Assembly (NCBI RefSeq): GCF_034067285.1
Contig: NZ_CP139286.1
Span: 930,001-994,000 of the forward strand
DNA from: Acinetobacter pittii
GTDB lineage: Bacteria > Pseudomonadota > Gammaproteobacteria > Pseudomonadales > Moraxellaceae
Reading direction: 5' to 3'
Length of the DNA: 64,000 nucleotides
Shown here piece by piece: positions 19,162-27,856 of the stretch. The notes under the pieces were generated by a model. It ran no database searches and was not told where the DNA came from. It worked only from the letters and a program-made list of their open reading frames with translations. The first letter of the stretch is position 1. Each line of letters begins with the position of its first letter. A program made the position numbers and the translations under genes.

Positions 19162-19989
19162 GTGGATTTTGATTTTAATTTAATTCTTGTTCCAGTTACG
19201 CTGATTCTATTTGCAGTGTGGTTGTTAGATAAACTTGTATTAAAACAGCGTGCAAATAAAGGGCGCGGGAACGAAAATTTTGTCATTACATGGGCCTATG
19301 ACTTTTGGCCGGTTTTAGCTGTAGTCCTTGTACTTCGTTCATTTCTTTATGAACCATTTAATATTCCGTCGGATTCTATGGTGCCAACTCTAGAAACTGG
19401 TGATTTTATTCTCGTTAATAAATTTGATTATGGTGTGCGTTTACCTATTGTTAATAAGAAAATTATTGATGTTGGTGAACCAAAGCGTGGTGATGTAATT
19501 GTATTCCGTTATCCACCTCAACCAACAATTAGCTATATTAAACGTGTAATTGGTTTACCTGGTGATCATATTGTTTACGACCATGGGCAATTGATTATTA
19601 ATGGGCAAAAAGTACCGAAAGTATTAACACAGTTCAGTCGTGAAAAAGATGTAATGGATACGCCAACGTCTATTTATCATAAAGAGACGATTGGTGAGCA
19701 TACCTTTACAATGCGTGAGCTTGAAGGCGTAAATGTGGCGCGTCAAGCACCGTTTATCAACTATGTTGAAAATGGTAAATATGCAAACCAAGACGGTTTA
19801 TATTGGGAAGTGACTGTTCCAAAAGGACATTACTTTGCGATGGGGGATAACCGCGATCAAAGTGCAGACAGTCGTTTCTGGGGCTTTGTTCCTGAAGAAA
19901 ACTTAACAGGACGAGCATTCTATGTGTGGATGCATAAAGAACCGGGCTTACACCTTCCTAACTTTGGCCGAAATGGAAAAATAGATTAA
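19162..19989 (+). CDS. lepB: Signal peptidase I
   Basis: LepB removes signal peptides of secreted proteins at the outer face of the inner membrane. Two N-terminal TM segments are visible (about residues 5-24 and 48-63). The catalytic Ser72 is in IPSDSMVPTL and the general-base Lys127 is in SYIKRVIGLPGD. The GDNRDQSADSRFWG motif is near the C-terminus. It starts with GTG at 19162, with GAGG 4 nt ahead. At 275 aa it is typical for Pseudomonadales. Confidence 0.96.
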   Translation: MDFDFNLILVPVTLILFAVWLLDKLVLKQRANKGRGNENFVITWAYDFWPVLAVVLVLRSFLYEPFNIPSDSMVPTLETGDFILVNKFDYGVRLPIVNKKIIDVGEPKRGDVIVFRYPPQPTISYIKRVIGLPGDHIVYDHGQLIINGQKVPKVLTQFSREKDVMDTPTSIYHKETIGEHTFTMRELEGVNVARQAPFINYVENGKYANQDGLYWEVTVPKGHYFAMGDNRDQSADSRFWGFVPEENLTGRAFYVWMHKEPGLHLPNFGRNGKID

Positions 19990-20013
19990 AAACAACCATT
20001 AGGAAAAAAAGAA

Positions 20014-20388
20014 ATGCGTAAGGCACAACAGGGTACTTCGTATTTAGCAATTTTATTTGGGGTGGTTATATTTGCAATTACAGTAAAAGCTGTACTTGCA
20101 GTTTGGCCAGCATATTGGGATGATCGGCTGATTAATAATCAGATAGAAGAGCTTTTACAAGAAAGCTCTTCTGAGATCACACCACAAAAGTTTGTAACAC
20201 AAATGGATCAGCGACTCGAAATGAACAATGTTCGTGATCTCCACTTTAAAGAGATCGCTCAAGTGTTTAATCAGTCAGGTCTAACGGTCAAAAAGAAATA
20301 TGAAGTAAGAAAACCTTTCTTATTTAATATTGATTTAGTTTTAACATTTGAGAAGAGTTTTGATAAAACATCAGTTCAAACTAAGTGA
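20014..20388 (+). CDS. DUF4845 membrane protein between lepB and rnc
   Basis: The 124-residue protein has one N-terminal TM segment (YLAILFGVVIFAITVKAVLAV, about residues 10-30) and a soluble, probably periplasmic remainder. It belongs to the DUF4845 family, which occupies the same position between lepB and rnc in Pseudomonas. No function is known to me. It overlaps the 5' end of rnc, so the two are likely co-translated. Confidence 0.85.
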   Translation: MRKAQQGTSYLAILFGVVIFAITVKAVLAVWPAYWDDRLINNQIEELLQESSSEITPQKFVTQMDQRLEMNNVRDLHFKEIAQVFNQSGLTVKKKYEVRKPFLFNIDLVLTFEKSFDKTSVQTK

Positions 20389-21052
20389 TCCTCGCTTACT
20401 GAGTCGAATCGGATATCAATTTAAGCAGCTTGAGTTGTTACAGTTAGCTTTGACTCATCGTTCGGTGAGTCATAAATACAATTACGAGCGTTTAGAGTTT
20501 CTGGGTGATTCATTATTAGGTATGATCATCGCTAATTATCTATATCATGCCTATCCAAATGAAAATGAAGGTCGCCTCACGCGTATGCGAGCGACTTTAG
20601 TTCGTCAGGAAGCTTTAGGTAAAATTGCAACAGATTTGCAACTTAGTCGGTGTTTAATATTAAGTACAGGTGAGTTGAAGTCTGGCGGTCATCATCGCGA
20701 GTCAATATTAGCAGATACGGTGGAAGCAATTATTGGCGCAATCTATCTTGATAGTGGTGATCTCAACTTACTTAAAGATATTGTGCTAAAATGGTACATA
20801 CCCTATTTAGACCATATAGAACCTACGGATCAACTCAAAGATCCGAAATCACGTTTACAAGAGTATCTACAAGCACGTAAAAAACCTCTCCCTGTTTACG
20901 AGGTTGTAGATATTCAGGGTGATGCACCTCATCAGCACTTTAAAGTTGAATGTGTAGTAGATGGTTTACCGAAGATTTATGGTGAGGGTTCAAGTCGTCG
21001 TTTTGCCGAGCAGGCAGCAGCGGCGGAAATTTTAAAGTTATTGGAGCAATAA
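20360..21052 (+). CDS. rnc: Ribonuclease III
   Basis: RNase III cleaves double-stranded RNA, including rRNA precursors. The signature [13 protein letters not shown], with the catalytic acidic residues, is near residue 38. A second acidic site is [11 protein letters not shown], and the C-terminal dsRNA-binding domain begins at [11 protein letters not shown]. Two TTG starts are possible (20348 and 20360). I choose 20360 (230 aa) because a GAGAAGAG tract precedes it and the product then starts IKHQFKLSD, the length known for Acinetobacter RNase III. It overlaps the DUF4845 gene by 29 nt. Confidence 0.94.
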   Translation: MIKHQFKLSDPRLLSRIGYQFKQLELLQLALTHRSVSHKYNYERLEFLGDSLLGMIIANYLYHAYPNENEGRLTRMRATLVRQEALGKIATDLQLSRCLILSTGELKSGGHHRESILADTVEAIIGAIYLDSGDLNLLKDIVLKWYIPYLDHIEPTDQLKDPKSRLQEYLQARKKPLPVYEVVDIQGDAPHQHFKVECVVDGLPKIYGEGSSRRFAEQAAAAEILKLLEQ

Positions 21053-21057
21053 CCTGC

Positions 21058-22086
21058 ATGTCGATGCATTCTGATCAAATCAATCCAGATTCAAATGAAA
21101 ACCAAGATCCTAATAATCTGATTGATCAATTTTTTAGTTCCAAAGGCGTTACAATCCCTTCGGATTTTAAGAGCGGATTTGTGGCGATTGTAGGACGTCC
21201 AAATGTGGGTAAATCTACCCTCATGAACCATTTGTTAGGTCAAAAACTCTCTATTACTTCGCGTAAGCCTCAAACTACACGTCATAAAATTATTGGTATT
21301 GATTCACGTGAAAAAATGCAGGCGGTATACGTAGATACCCCGGGTATGCATAAAAAAGAAGTGCGTGCTATTAATAAAATGATGAACCGTGCTGCACACT
21401 CTGCATTACGTGACGTTAATTTAGTTTTATTTGTTATTGATGCTTATAAGTGGACTCAAAACGACGATTTAGTGCTTGAGAAACTCAAGAATGCTGAAAT
21501 GCCGGTTATTTTAGTCATTAATAAGGCGGATACGTTTGAAGATAAAAGAGAGATTCTTCCACTTATTCAAGAACGTGCCAAACTTATGAATTTTGCTGAG
21601 ATTGTTCCTGTTTCTGCATTACGTGGAGCAAACTTAGAACACTTAAGCGAAACGATTGAGAAGTATCTTCCTTATCAACCACCTTTGTATTCATTTGATC
21701 AGATTACTGATCGCTCTGAGCGTTTCTTGGCGAGTGAAATTATTCGCGAAAAAATCATGCGTCAGTTAGGTGAAGAGCTTCCTTATGATTTAACAGTACA
21801 AATTGAATCTTTCAAAACGGAAGAGGCAACTGTTAATGAAAAAACTGGTCGTTTAAAACCAGCTTGTACCTATATTGATGCAACGATTTTTGTAGACCGT
21901 GCTGGTCAAAAAGCCATTGTAATTGGTGAGAAAGGAACCAAGCTTAAAACGATTGGTATGGATGCTCGAAAAGACATGGAAAAAATGTTTGAGCAAAAAA
22001 TTATGCTCACACTTTGGGTAAAAGTGAAGGGTGGCTGGTCTGATGATGAGCGTGCTCTAAAAAGCTTAGGATATAGTGATATCTAA
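21058..22086 (+). CDS. era: GTPase Era
   Basis: Era binds 16S rRNA and supports 30S subunit maturation. The G1 motif GRPNVGKS is at residues 46-53, G3 is DTPGMH, and G4 is NKAD. The KH domain with [11 protein letters not shown] is near the C-terminus. The 342 aa exceed E. coli Era (301) because of an Asn/Asp-rich N-terminal extension of about 40 residues ([15 protein letters not shown]). It follows rnc by 5 nt. Confidence 0.96.
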   Translation: MSMHSDQINPDSNENQDPNNLIDQFFSSKGVTIPSDFKSGFVAIVGRPNVGKSTLMNHLLGQKLSITSRKPQTTRHKIIGIDSREKMQAVYVDTPGMHKKEVRAINKMMNRAAHSALRDVNLVLFVIDAYKWTQNDDLVLEKLKNAEMPVILVINKADTFEDKREILPLIQERAKLMNFAEIVPVSALRGANLEHLSETIEKYLPYQPPLYSFDQITDRSERFLASEIIREKIMRQLGEELPYDLTVQIESFKTEEATVNEKTGRLKPACTYIDATIFVDRAGQKAIVIGEKGTKLKTIGMDARKDMEKMFEQKIMLTLWVKVKGGWSDDERALKSLGYSDI

Positions 22087-22103
22087 AGGATAAGGATACT
22101 GGT

Positions 22104-22298
22104 ATGAAAACAATTACATCATTAATCGCTATACTTGGATGTACATTGCTGTTACAGGGTTGTGTATATAAGCTTGTAACCGTACCAGTAGGTATCGCCT
22201 ATAAAACTACCAAAGGTGTAGTTAAAGGTACAGCAGCCGTCGTAGGTGCTGTGATTCCTGATGGTGATGATAAAAAAGAAAAAGAATCTGAGGAATAG
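22104..22298 (+). CDS. Small lipoprotein, function unknown
   Basis: The 64-residue precursor has a signal peptide with lipobox LLQGC (lipidated Cys near residue 20), then a short Val/Lys/Gly-rich segment (VTVPVGIAYKTTKGVVKG) and a charged tail (DGDDKKEKESEE). AAGGA lies before the ATG. It sits between era and recO and is probably co-transcribed. The mature protein of about 44 residues has no recognisable domain. No Asp follows the Cys, so it is probably sorted to the outer membrane. Confidence 0.8.
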   Translation: MKTITSLIAILGCTLLLQGCVYKLVTVPVGIAYKTTKGVVKGTAAVVGAVIPDGDDKKEKESEE

Positions 22299-22307
22299 AT
22301 TCTTTTT

Positions 22308-23021
22308 ATGATGCGCAATGAAGTCCTCCATGGATATATGATTCATCATCGTAAGTACCGTGAAAAAAGTCATATTGTGCATCTTTTTACTCAGGAATAT
22401 GGGCGAGTCGATGGTATTTTAAGACAGACTCCGCCTCCTCAATATCAACCTATTCGCCTGCAAGCAACGGGTAAAAGTGAACTCAAGAATTTTACAAAGC
22501 TAGAAATATTAAATCAGCCAGTTTTCTTTTTTGGTGATGCTTTTTTTGCCGGATTCTATTTAAATGAAATTGTTCTTAGACTTTGCCCACTAGAAGAGGC
22601 AATGCCGCAAACTTTTGAGCAATATCAATTAACTCTGCTTCAATTACAGCAATTATCTTCGCACGAAAATCCTGACCTTTTTTTGAGACAGATTTTGCGT
22701 CAGTTCGAACATGTTTTACTTCCTGAACTTGGTTACGCGATTGATTTCTCAATTGATACTCAACAACAGCCAATACAGGCTCATCAGTTTTATCAATTCC
22801 AAGTGACCGAGGGTTTTGCCCCCGTTGTTCAAGCGAGCCGTTCTTCATTGTCAGGTAAAGCAATTTTATCTATGTTGGATTATGAGCAAGGTCAGGATTT
22901 TTCTCACGAACAATTGCAATTATTAGGTAAACTATACCGCCAAATGATTACATCGCTTTTAGGTGATCGTCCCCTAAAAAGTCGACAATTATGGATTCAA
23001 AACACTCAAACTCAATCGTAA
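22308..23021 (+). CDS. recO: DNA repair protein RecO
   Basis: RecO works with RecR and RecF to load RecA onto SSB-coated single-stranded DNA. The N-terminal OB fold is recognisable (GYMIHHRKYREKSHIVHLFTQ in part, then GRVDGILRQ), followed by the helical domain. At 237 aa it is normal. Two adjacent ATGs (22308, 22311) are possible. The order era-(lipoprotein)-recO-pdxJ is conserved in gamma-proteobacteria. Confidence 0.92.
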   Translation: MMRNEVLHGYMIHHRKYREKSHIVHLFTQEYGRVDGILRQTPPPQYQPIRLQATGKSELKNFTKLEILNQPVFFFGDAFFAGFYLNEIVLRLCPLEEAMPQTFEQYQLTLLQLQQLSSHENPDLFLRQILRQFEHVLLPELGYAIDFSIDTQQQPIQAHQFYQFQVTEGFAPVVQASRSSLSGKAILSMLDYEQGQDFSHEQLQLLGKLYRQMITSLLGDRPLKSRQLWIQNTQTQS

Positions 23022-23034
23022 TTAGGATTTATTT

Positions 23035-23760
23035 ATGGCTGCATTGCTTGGTGTAAACATAGACCATGTTGCTACTTTGAGACAGGCGCGCGGTACTACT
23101 TACCCAGATCCTGTAGAAGCTGCTCTTATTTGTGAACAAGCTGGTGCAGAGGGTATTACTTTGCATTTACGTGAAGATCGTCGTCATATTCAAGATGATG
23201 ATGTACGTCGCATGCGTCCATTATTAAAAACACGTATGAATCTAGAGTTGGCTGTTACTGATGAAATGGTCGAGTTTGCGAAAGAAATTCAACCACAGCA
23301 CGTATGTTTTGTTCCTGAGAAACGTCAAGAAGTAACGACTGAAGGTGGTTTGGACGTCGTTGGTAACTTTGAAAAAGTTAAAGCGGCAACTCAAGCCTTA
23401 GCGGCTCTTGGTTGTGACGTATCATTATTTATTGATGCTGATTTAGCTCAAATTGATGCAGCAGTTGCATGTGGTTCACCTACGATTGAGTTGCACACGG
23501 GTGCATATGCAGATGCGGAAACAGAGCAAGATCAACAAGCTGAATTAGCACGTATTATCAAAGGTGTTGAATACGCAGCTTCAAAAGGTTTGGTTGTAAA
23601 TGCTGGTCACGGCCTTAACCTAAAAAATATTGCGCCAATTGCAGCTATTCCCCAAATTCATGAATTAAATATTGGGCATTCAATTATTGCTGAAAGTGTT
23701 TTTGTAGGTCTGGTTCAAGCTGTTAAAGATATGAAAACAGCGATTCAAGCAGCAGGATAA
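23035..23760 (+). CDS. pdxJ: Pyridoxine 5'-phosphate synthase PdxJ
   Basis: PdxJ condenses 3-amino-1-hydroxyacetone phosphate with deoxyxylulose 5-phosphate to form pyridoxine phosphate. Family hallmarks are [23 protein letters not shown] (N-terminal, in part), [14 protein letters not shown] and VNAGHGLN near residue 195. At 241 aa it is typical. It follows recO by 13 nt. Confidence 0.97.
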   Translation: MAALLGVNIDHVATLRQARGTTYPDPVEAALICEQAGAEGITLHLREDRRHIQDDDVRRMRPLLKTRMNLELAVTDEMVEFAKEIQPQHVCFVPEKRQEVTTEGGLDVVGNFEKVKAATQALAALGCDVSLFIDADLAQIDAAVACGSPTIELHTGAYADAETEQDQQAELARIIKGVEYAASKGLVVNAGHGLNLKNIAPIAAIPQIHELNIGHSIIAESVFVGLVQAVKDMKTAIQAAG

Positions 23761-23766
23761 TTACTT

Positions 23767-24411
23767 ATGTCGAGTATCAATTACGATGAACTAATGCAAC
23801 CTGTGGTGGCCTTTTTAGGGTGCCAAACACCAAATGCATGGTTGGATGAAGCAGTCAATAATTTAGATATCTTGATGCAAGATCATGCGAATTGCGAAAA
23901 GAAAGCAGCTAGTACAGCAATGAACTTAATGTTTCGTTATAGCTTCTTTCCTGACTTACAAGTAAAACTAGCTCAACTTGTACGAGAGGAAATGCTCCAC
24001 TATGAACAAGTGCTTGAGCTTATGGCTAAACGTGGTCAAGAATGGACCGGTTTAAGTGCCGGACGTTATGCGGGTGGGCTGCGCAAAGAGATTCGTACTT
24101 ATGAACCTGAAGCTTTAATTGATGTACTGGTCATTGGTGCTTTTGTTGAGGCTCGTTCATGTGAACGTTTTTATGCACTTGCTCCGCGTGTAGATGATGA
24201 GTTAGGACGTTATTATCGATACTTGCTTAAGTCAGAGTCTCGTCATTTTGAAGACTATCTAGCTCTTGCGCTTGATGTGGCAACCACTGCAAAAATGAAA
24301 GATCCTAAAGAGGATATTCAGCAGCGAATTGATCATATTCGTGAGGTTGAAAAGAATCTGATTTTAACACCAGATGATACTTTCCGTTTTCATAGTGGCG
24401 TACCAGTCTAA
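23767..24411 (+). CDS. miaE: tRNA-(ms2io6A37)-hydroxylase MiaE
   Basis: MiaE is a nonheme di-iron monooxygenase that hydroxylates the isopentenyl group of ms2i6A at tRNA position 37. A ferritin-like four-helix bundle is indicated by two EExxHxx-type helices: REEMLHYEQVLELM near residue 80 and SRHFEDYLALA near residue 160, with ARSCERF between. At 214 aa it is close to the Pseudomonas-type enzyme. It follows pdxJ by 6 nt and ends at a strong terminator. Confidence 0.92.
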   Translation: MSSINYDELMQPVVAFLGCQTPNAWLDEAVNNLDILMQDHANCEKKAASTAMNLMFRYSFFPDLQVKLAQLVREEMLHYEQVLELMAKRGQEWTGLSAGRYAGGLRKEIRTYEPEALIDVLVIGAFVEARSCERFYALAPRVDDELGRYYRYLLKSESRHFEDYLALALDVATTAKMKDPKEDIQQRIDHIREVEKNLILTPDDTFRFHSGVPV

Positions 24412-24430
24412 TCTTAGATGATTGAAATAA

Positions 24431-24460
24431 AAAAGTTTATCTCTCTAGATAAACTTTTTT
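24431..24460 (+). terminator. Terminator after miaE
   Basis: Stem AAAGTTTATCT/AGATAAACTTT around CTCT, followed by a T run. It ends the long lepA-to-miaE run. Confidence 0.88.
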
Positions 24461-24604
24461 ATTATAACTATATAATTCTTTAAAATTAATTTTCAAAAAA
24501 ATCTTTTATTTTTTAAAGTAATAAAGAATATGATGTAAATATAAAGATAAATCTGTTCAAGATCGGTTTAGCTAAAATAGTTGATTATTTCTAAGGATAT
24601 AAGA

Positions 24605-25363
24605 ATGTTAGCATTAGTTACAGGTGCCTCAGCGGGCTTTGGTTATAGTATTTCAAAAAAACTGATTGAGTTAGGCTATAACGTTATTGGATGTGGAAGA
24701 CGAGCAGAAAAGCTAGAAGAATTACAACAAGAGCTCGGTGAAAAATTCTATCCTTTAGTATTTGATATGACAGATACGGCAGAAAATATAAATAAAGTAT
24801 TGGTTGATTTGCCAGCTGAATTTCAAATCAGTCAAATTGATTTATTGGTGAATAATGCTGGATTGGCATTAGGATTGGAACCCGCAGATAAAGCAGAATT
24901 AGATGATTGGTACACAATGATTGATACCAATGTGAAGGGGTTGGTTACGATTACCCGATTAATTTTGCCAAGTATGGTAAAGAAAAAATCAGGTTTAATT
25001 ATTAATATGGGTTCGATTGCAGGTACATATCCATACCCTGGGGGTAATGTTTATGGAGCAACCAAAGCATTTGTGGAACAATTTAGTTTGAATCTTCGTG
25101 CAGATTTAGCTGGTACTGGGGTGCGAGTAACAAATATTGAACCAGGACTTTGCGGTGGTACAGAGTTTTCTTTAGTACGTTTTAAGGGCGATGAGGATAA
25201 AGTAAATAGTCTGTATGATAAAAAGAATCCACTCTTGCCTGAAGATATTGCAAATACGGTAGCTTGGATTGCTTCACAACCGCCACACATTAATATTAAT
25301 CGTATTGAAATGATGCCGACCACGCAATCTTTTAATCCCTTAAAAGTCGTTGAAGTAGATTAA
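24605..25363 (+). CDS. YdfG-like short-chain dehydrogenase
   Basis: A classical SDR close to YdfG, the NADP-dependent 3-hydroxy acid/serine dehydrogenase. Features are the TGASAGFGYSI cofactor motif at the N-terminus, an Arg at position ~32-33 (CGRRAEK) that favours NADPH, NNAGLALG, the catalytic Ser (NMGSIAG) and YGATK (Tyr-xxx-Lys). The start is the ATG at 24605, because AAGGA lies 7 nt upstream; a TTG at 24581 is in frame but lacks a site. This gives 252 aa. It stands alone between two terminators. Confidence 0.9.
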   Translation: MLALVTGASAGFGYSISKKLIELGYNVIGCGRRAEKLEELQQELGEKFYPLVFDMTDTAENINKVLVDLPAEFQISQIDLLVNNAGLALGLEPADKAELDDWYTMIDTNVKGLVTITRLILPSMVKKKSGLIINMGSIAGTYPYPGGNVYGATKAFVEQFSLNLRADLAGTGVRVTNIEPGLCGGTEFSLVRFKGDEDKVNSLYDKKNPLLPEDIANTVAWIASQPPHININRIEMMPTTQSFNPLKVVEVD

Positions 25364-25437
25364 TGACTTAAGAAGGTAAGATATTCTTTAGAGTTAGATT
25401 GGATCATTAACCCCAAAGGTTCTAAGAATAAAAATTA

Positions 25438-25467
25438 AATCCTCTATGTGCTGATAGGGGATTTTTT
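25438..25467 (+). terminator. Terminator after the SDR gene
   Basis: Ten-base-pair stem AATCCTCTAT/ATAGGGGATT (one G-U) followed by TTTTTT. Confidence 0.82.
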
Positions 25468-25493
25468 ATAACTCTTGATAAATTTTTGGCAAA

Positions 25494-25524
25494 AAAAAGC
25501 CCGCTTTAATGCTGCGGGCTTTTT
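25494..25524 (-). terminator. Terminator of tRNA-Asn
   Basis: Perfect 11-bp stem AAAAAGCCCGC/GCGGGCTTTTT with a 9-nt loop, just past the 3' end of the tRNA on the minus strand. Confidence 0.88.
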
Positions 25525-25530
25525 AGTATT

Positions 25531-25606
25531 TGGCTCTCCCACCTGGGCTCGAACCAGGGACCTGCGGATTAACAGTCCGTCGCTCTACCGACTGAGCTAT
25601 GGGAGA
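25531..25606 (-). tRNA. tRNA-Asn (anticodon GTT)
   Basis: The 76-nt minus-strand sequence folds as a tRNA. The acceptor stem is TCTCCCA/TGGGAGA with discriminator G and an encoded CCA. The D arm is AGCTCAGTCGGTAGAGC, the anticodon loop is CTGTTAA (GTT, Asn), and the T arm contains GGTTCGAGCCC. It has its own terminator. No integrase or repeat of the tRNA end is visible nearby, so it is not an occupied attachment site here. Confidence 0.97.
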
Positions 25607-25840
25607 ATCTGCATGCGATTATAAGGAGATTTTGAGAAGGGTCAAGTGTAAATTGTCATGTTTACTTCATTTTTGTGTTGTATGCTTTTTATTTGATCAG
25701 TTGGGTGATGAGTTAAAAAATTACTTGCGCTTTAAAAAATCAATTGCTAGATTCAAAAAAGAACAAGCGTTTGGAGAAATCCAAACAGTGTGGATTTAAA
25801 CCAACTTGCCAGCACTAAAATGGCTAAATCGGAGATAAGT

Positions 25841-26272
25841 ATGAAAACGCTTACGATCGCTTCTATTTTTTCAAATTTTGATTTTTATCAAATCAATTAT
25901 CTTAATATTTTAAGTCAATCAGAATCTTATTACACACTTGTAGAAGGTGCATGGATTAATGCTTACCCCTTCAAAAAACAAGAATTGTATTTAGGCGACT
26001 TATTGCAACTTTGGTTTAGCACTAAATGGAATGTGCATCATTCACTTAAAGTTTTAAAAAGCTCAAAACCATTAAACTCTTCTAAAGATTTATATATTTT
26101 TCAATTGGAAGGGGAATTACTGCTGGGTAAAAATAAAGTTTTAGCTTGGTCTGACGAGCATCAAGAAATTATAGAGCTTCAACTTAAAAATATTTGGGCA
26201 TCCTATGTGATTGCACAAACTTGTGAACGTCCAAATAATCAAGATTACTCAATAAAAAAGGCAGCGGTTTAA
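25841..26272 (+). CDS. Hypothetical protein, 143 aa
   Basis: Starting at the ATG at 25841 (GGAG 7 nt upstream) the gene encodes a 143-residue cytoplasmic protein with no signal peptide or TM segment. It is rich in aromatic residues and Leu (NFDFYQINYLNILSQ, LYLGDLLQLWFSTKW). I do not recognise a family. An upstream in-frame ATG at 25790 is less likely because it lacks a ribosome-binding site. The last codons and stop lie within a terminator hairpin. Confidence 0.65.
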   Translation: MKTLTIASIFSNFDFYQINYLNILSQSESYYTLVEGAWINAYPFKKQELYLGDLLQLWFSTKWNVHHSLKVLKSSKPLNSSKDLYIFQLEGELLLGKNKVLAWSDEHQEIIELQLKNIWASYVIAQTCERPNNQDYSIKKAAV

Positions 26273-26283
26273 GGCTGCCTTTA
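26255..26283. terminator. Bidirectional terminator overlapping the end of the hypothetical gene
   Basis: Stem AAAGGCAGC/GCTGCCTTT around an 8-nt loop that includes the TAA stop at 26270-26272. The thioesterase on the other strand stops at 26288, so both genes can use it. Confidence 0.75.
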
Positions 26284-26287
26284 ATCA

Positions 26288-26725
26288 TTATGAACGAATA
26301 ATCATGCAGGTTGCAGTTGCATAGGCATATAGTTTACCGTCCTCATCAATAATCTTGCCTTCGGAAATCCCTAAGTTTTTGCTGAGGTTGATCAGTTGTC
26401 CAATCGCAATAAGTTGCTTATTTTGAGGGATTGGGCGGCACATTTTTACATTGAGGTCGATAGTTCCATAACCTTCACCTGCTTCAAGTGCACTATGTAT
26501 AGCGCAACCAGTCACCGAGTCGAGTACAGTTGCTGCAAATCCACCGTGTACACCGCCCATTGGGTTTAGGTGATTTTGATCTGCCTGAGCATGAAATTTG
26601 GCAAAGCCTTTTGCCACTTCAGTTGGATACATTGGAATTGTTTTTCCCATGCTCGGTGGCGGGAAGTGACCATCAAGCAGTGCCTGTAAAACTTCAAGTC
26701 CAGTCATGTCTTTTGGGTGTTTCAT
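26288..26725 (-). CDS. PaaI-family hotdog thioesterase
   Basis: The 145-residue protein shows the PaaI/ComA-type motif NPMGGVHGGFAATVLDSVTG, with HGG and the catalytic Asp in the hotdog helix. It probably hydrolyses an aryl- or acyl-CoA thioester in the cytoplasm. AAGGA lies upstream of the ATG. An inverted repeat AAGTTC-N7-GAACTT lies 23-41 nt upstream of the start and could be an operator. Confidence 0.86.
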   Translation of the reverse strand: MKHPKDMTGLEVLQALLDGHFPPPSMGKTIPMYPTEVAKGFAKFHAQADQNHLNPMGGVHGGFAATVLDSVTGCAIHSALEAGEGYGTIDLNVKMCRPIPQNKQLIAIGQLINLSKNLGISEGKIIDEDGKLYAYATATCMIIRS

Positions 26726-26747
26726 TTTTTAAGTCCTTTAAATATTT

Positions 26748-26766
26748 AAGTTCTAAAATGGAACTT
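26748..26766. promoter_or_regulatory. Inverted repeat upstream of the thioesterase
   Basis: Perfect 6-bp arms AAGTTC/GAACTT separated by TAAAATG, in the 239-nt region between two divergent genes. The spacing suits a dimeric repressor, but no regulator gene is adjacent. Confidence 0.3.
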
Positions 26767-26964
26767 ATTGTTAGCCTATTATTCGGTCCGAGTTGTGTCA
26801 ATTCTATAGTTAAAAATTGAACTGATAAGTCGAAGCTTAGAAACCTATTTATTGAGTACAAAATTTCTTTATTATAAAAATTGAATTAAATGAGTTGCAT
26901 AATGAATTAGATAGATAAGAGAGTCTTCTTATACACTATAAAAAATAACAGGAGCATAAGGACA

Positions 26965-27807
26965 ATGCTGTTTAAAATTGCGCTAGCAATGATGGCTTTT
27001 GCAGCGAATTCTGTACTATGCCGTTTGGCTTTGGCGGGCCAACATATTGACCCAATGACTTTTAGCTTGATACGAGTAGGAAGTGGTGCAGTTGTTTTAT
27101 TAGGACTGTTTTTATATTCAAAATCATCTCAAGCCAAAGTCCAGTGGAACCTAAAAAATGCACTTTTTCTAGCGGTTTATATTTTGGCATTTTCGTATGC
27201 TTACCTTCAAATTGATGCAGGTATTGGTGCTTTACTATTGTTTGGGGTTGTACAGCTGACCATGGTGCTTTACGGCTATTGGCAGGGTGAACAGATTGGC
27301 ATATATCGTGGTATAGGCTTATGTATTGCTTTAGTTGGAATCATTGTTTTGCTATTACCGGGTGCTCACGCGCCTGATTGGGGATATGCTCTAATTATGG
27401 CGATATCTGGTTTGGCATGGGCGGGATACAGTATTGCGGGTCGTAATATGACACAGCCTATTGGTAGTACTTTGGCAAATTTTACATTAGCTGTACCAAT
27501 AGTTTTGTTGGCAAATATATTACTTGCTCAAGATCGCTACATTGACTTGCAAGGATGGATTTTAGCGGTTTTGTCGGGTGGTGTTACTTCAAGTGGGGCT
27601 TATGTCCTCTGGTATGCGATTCTGAAGCATATTGATCGGGTGACTGCCAGCACAGTACAGTTAAGTGTGCCATGTTTAGCGATTATAGGCGGGAGCCTAT
27701 TTGTAAATGAGACTGTAACCGAGCGAGTGATTTTATCTAGTGTTATGGTTTTATTTGGAATTCTATTGGTTATTTATATAAAGCCTTCTAAAACTAACAA
27801 AGCATAG
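26965..27807 (+). CDS. EamA/DMT-family transporter
   Basis: The 280-residue protein has about ten TM segments in two repeated EamA halves (for example MMAFAANSVLCRLAL at the start and LAWAGYSIAGRN in the second half), the layout of drug/metabolite exporters. Substrate is unknown. AGGA lies 6 nt before the ATG. It is a single gene that ends at a strong bidirectional terminator shared with the aminotransferase. Confidence 0.88.
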   Translation: MLFKIALAMMAFAANSVLCRLALAGQHIDPMTFSLIRVGSGAVVLLGLFLYSKSSQAKVQWNLKNALFLAVYILAFSYAYLQIDAGIGALLLFGVVQLTMVLYGYWQGEQIGIYRGIGLCIALVGIIVLLLPGAHAPDWGYALIMAISGLAWAGYSIAGRNMTQPIGSTLANFTLAVPIVLLANILLAQDRYIDLQGWILAVLSGGVTSSGAYVLWYAILKHIDRVTASTVQLSVPCLAIIGGSLFVNETVTERVILSSVMVLFGILLVIYIKPSKTNKA

Positions 27808-27811
27808 AATT

Positions 27812-27842
27812 AAAAAAGGGTTCTCTTTAGAGAACCCTTTTT
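27812..27842. terminator. Bidirectional terminator between the DMT transporter and the aminotransferase
   Basis: Perfect stem AAAAAGGGTTCTC/GAGAACCCTTTTT around TTTA. Confidence 0.92.
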
Positions 27843-27856
27843 ATGCAAAATAGCGA

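Noticed and set aside
25531..25606. tRNA-Asn as an integration site for a mobile element
   Set aside because: No integrase, no direct repeat of the tRNA 3' end and no change in gene character on either side.
25599..25799. 66-codon plus-strand ORF starting in tRNA-Asn
   Set aside because: It begins within the tRNA gene on the other strand and has no ribosome-binding site; the real gene starts at 25841.
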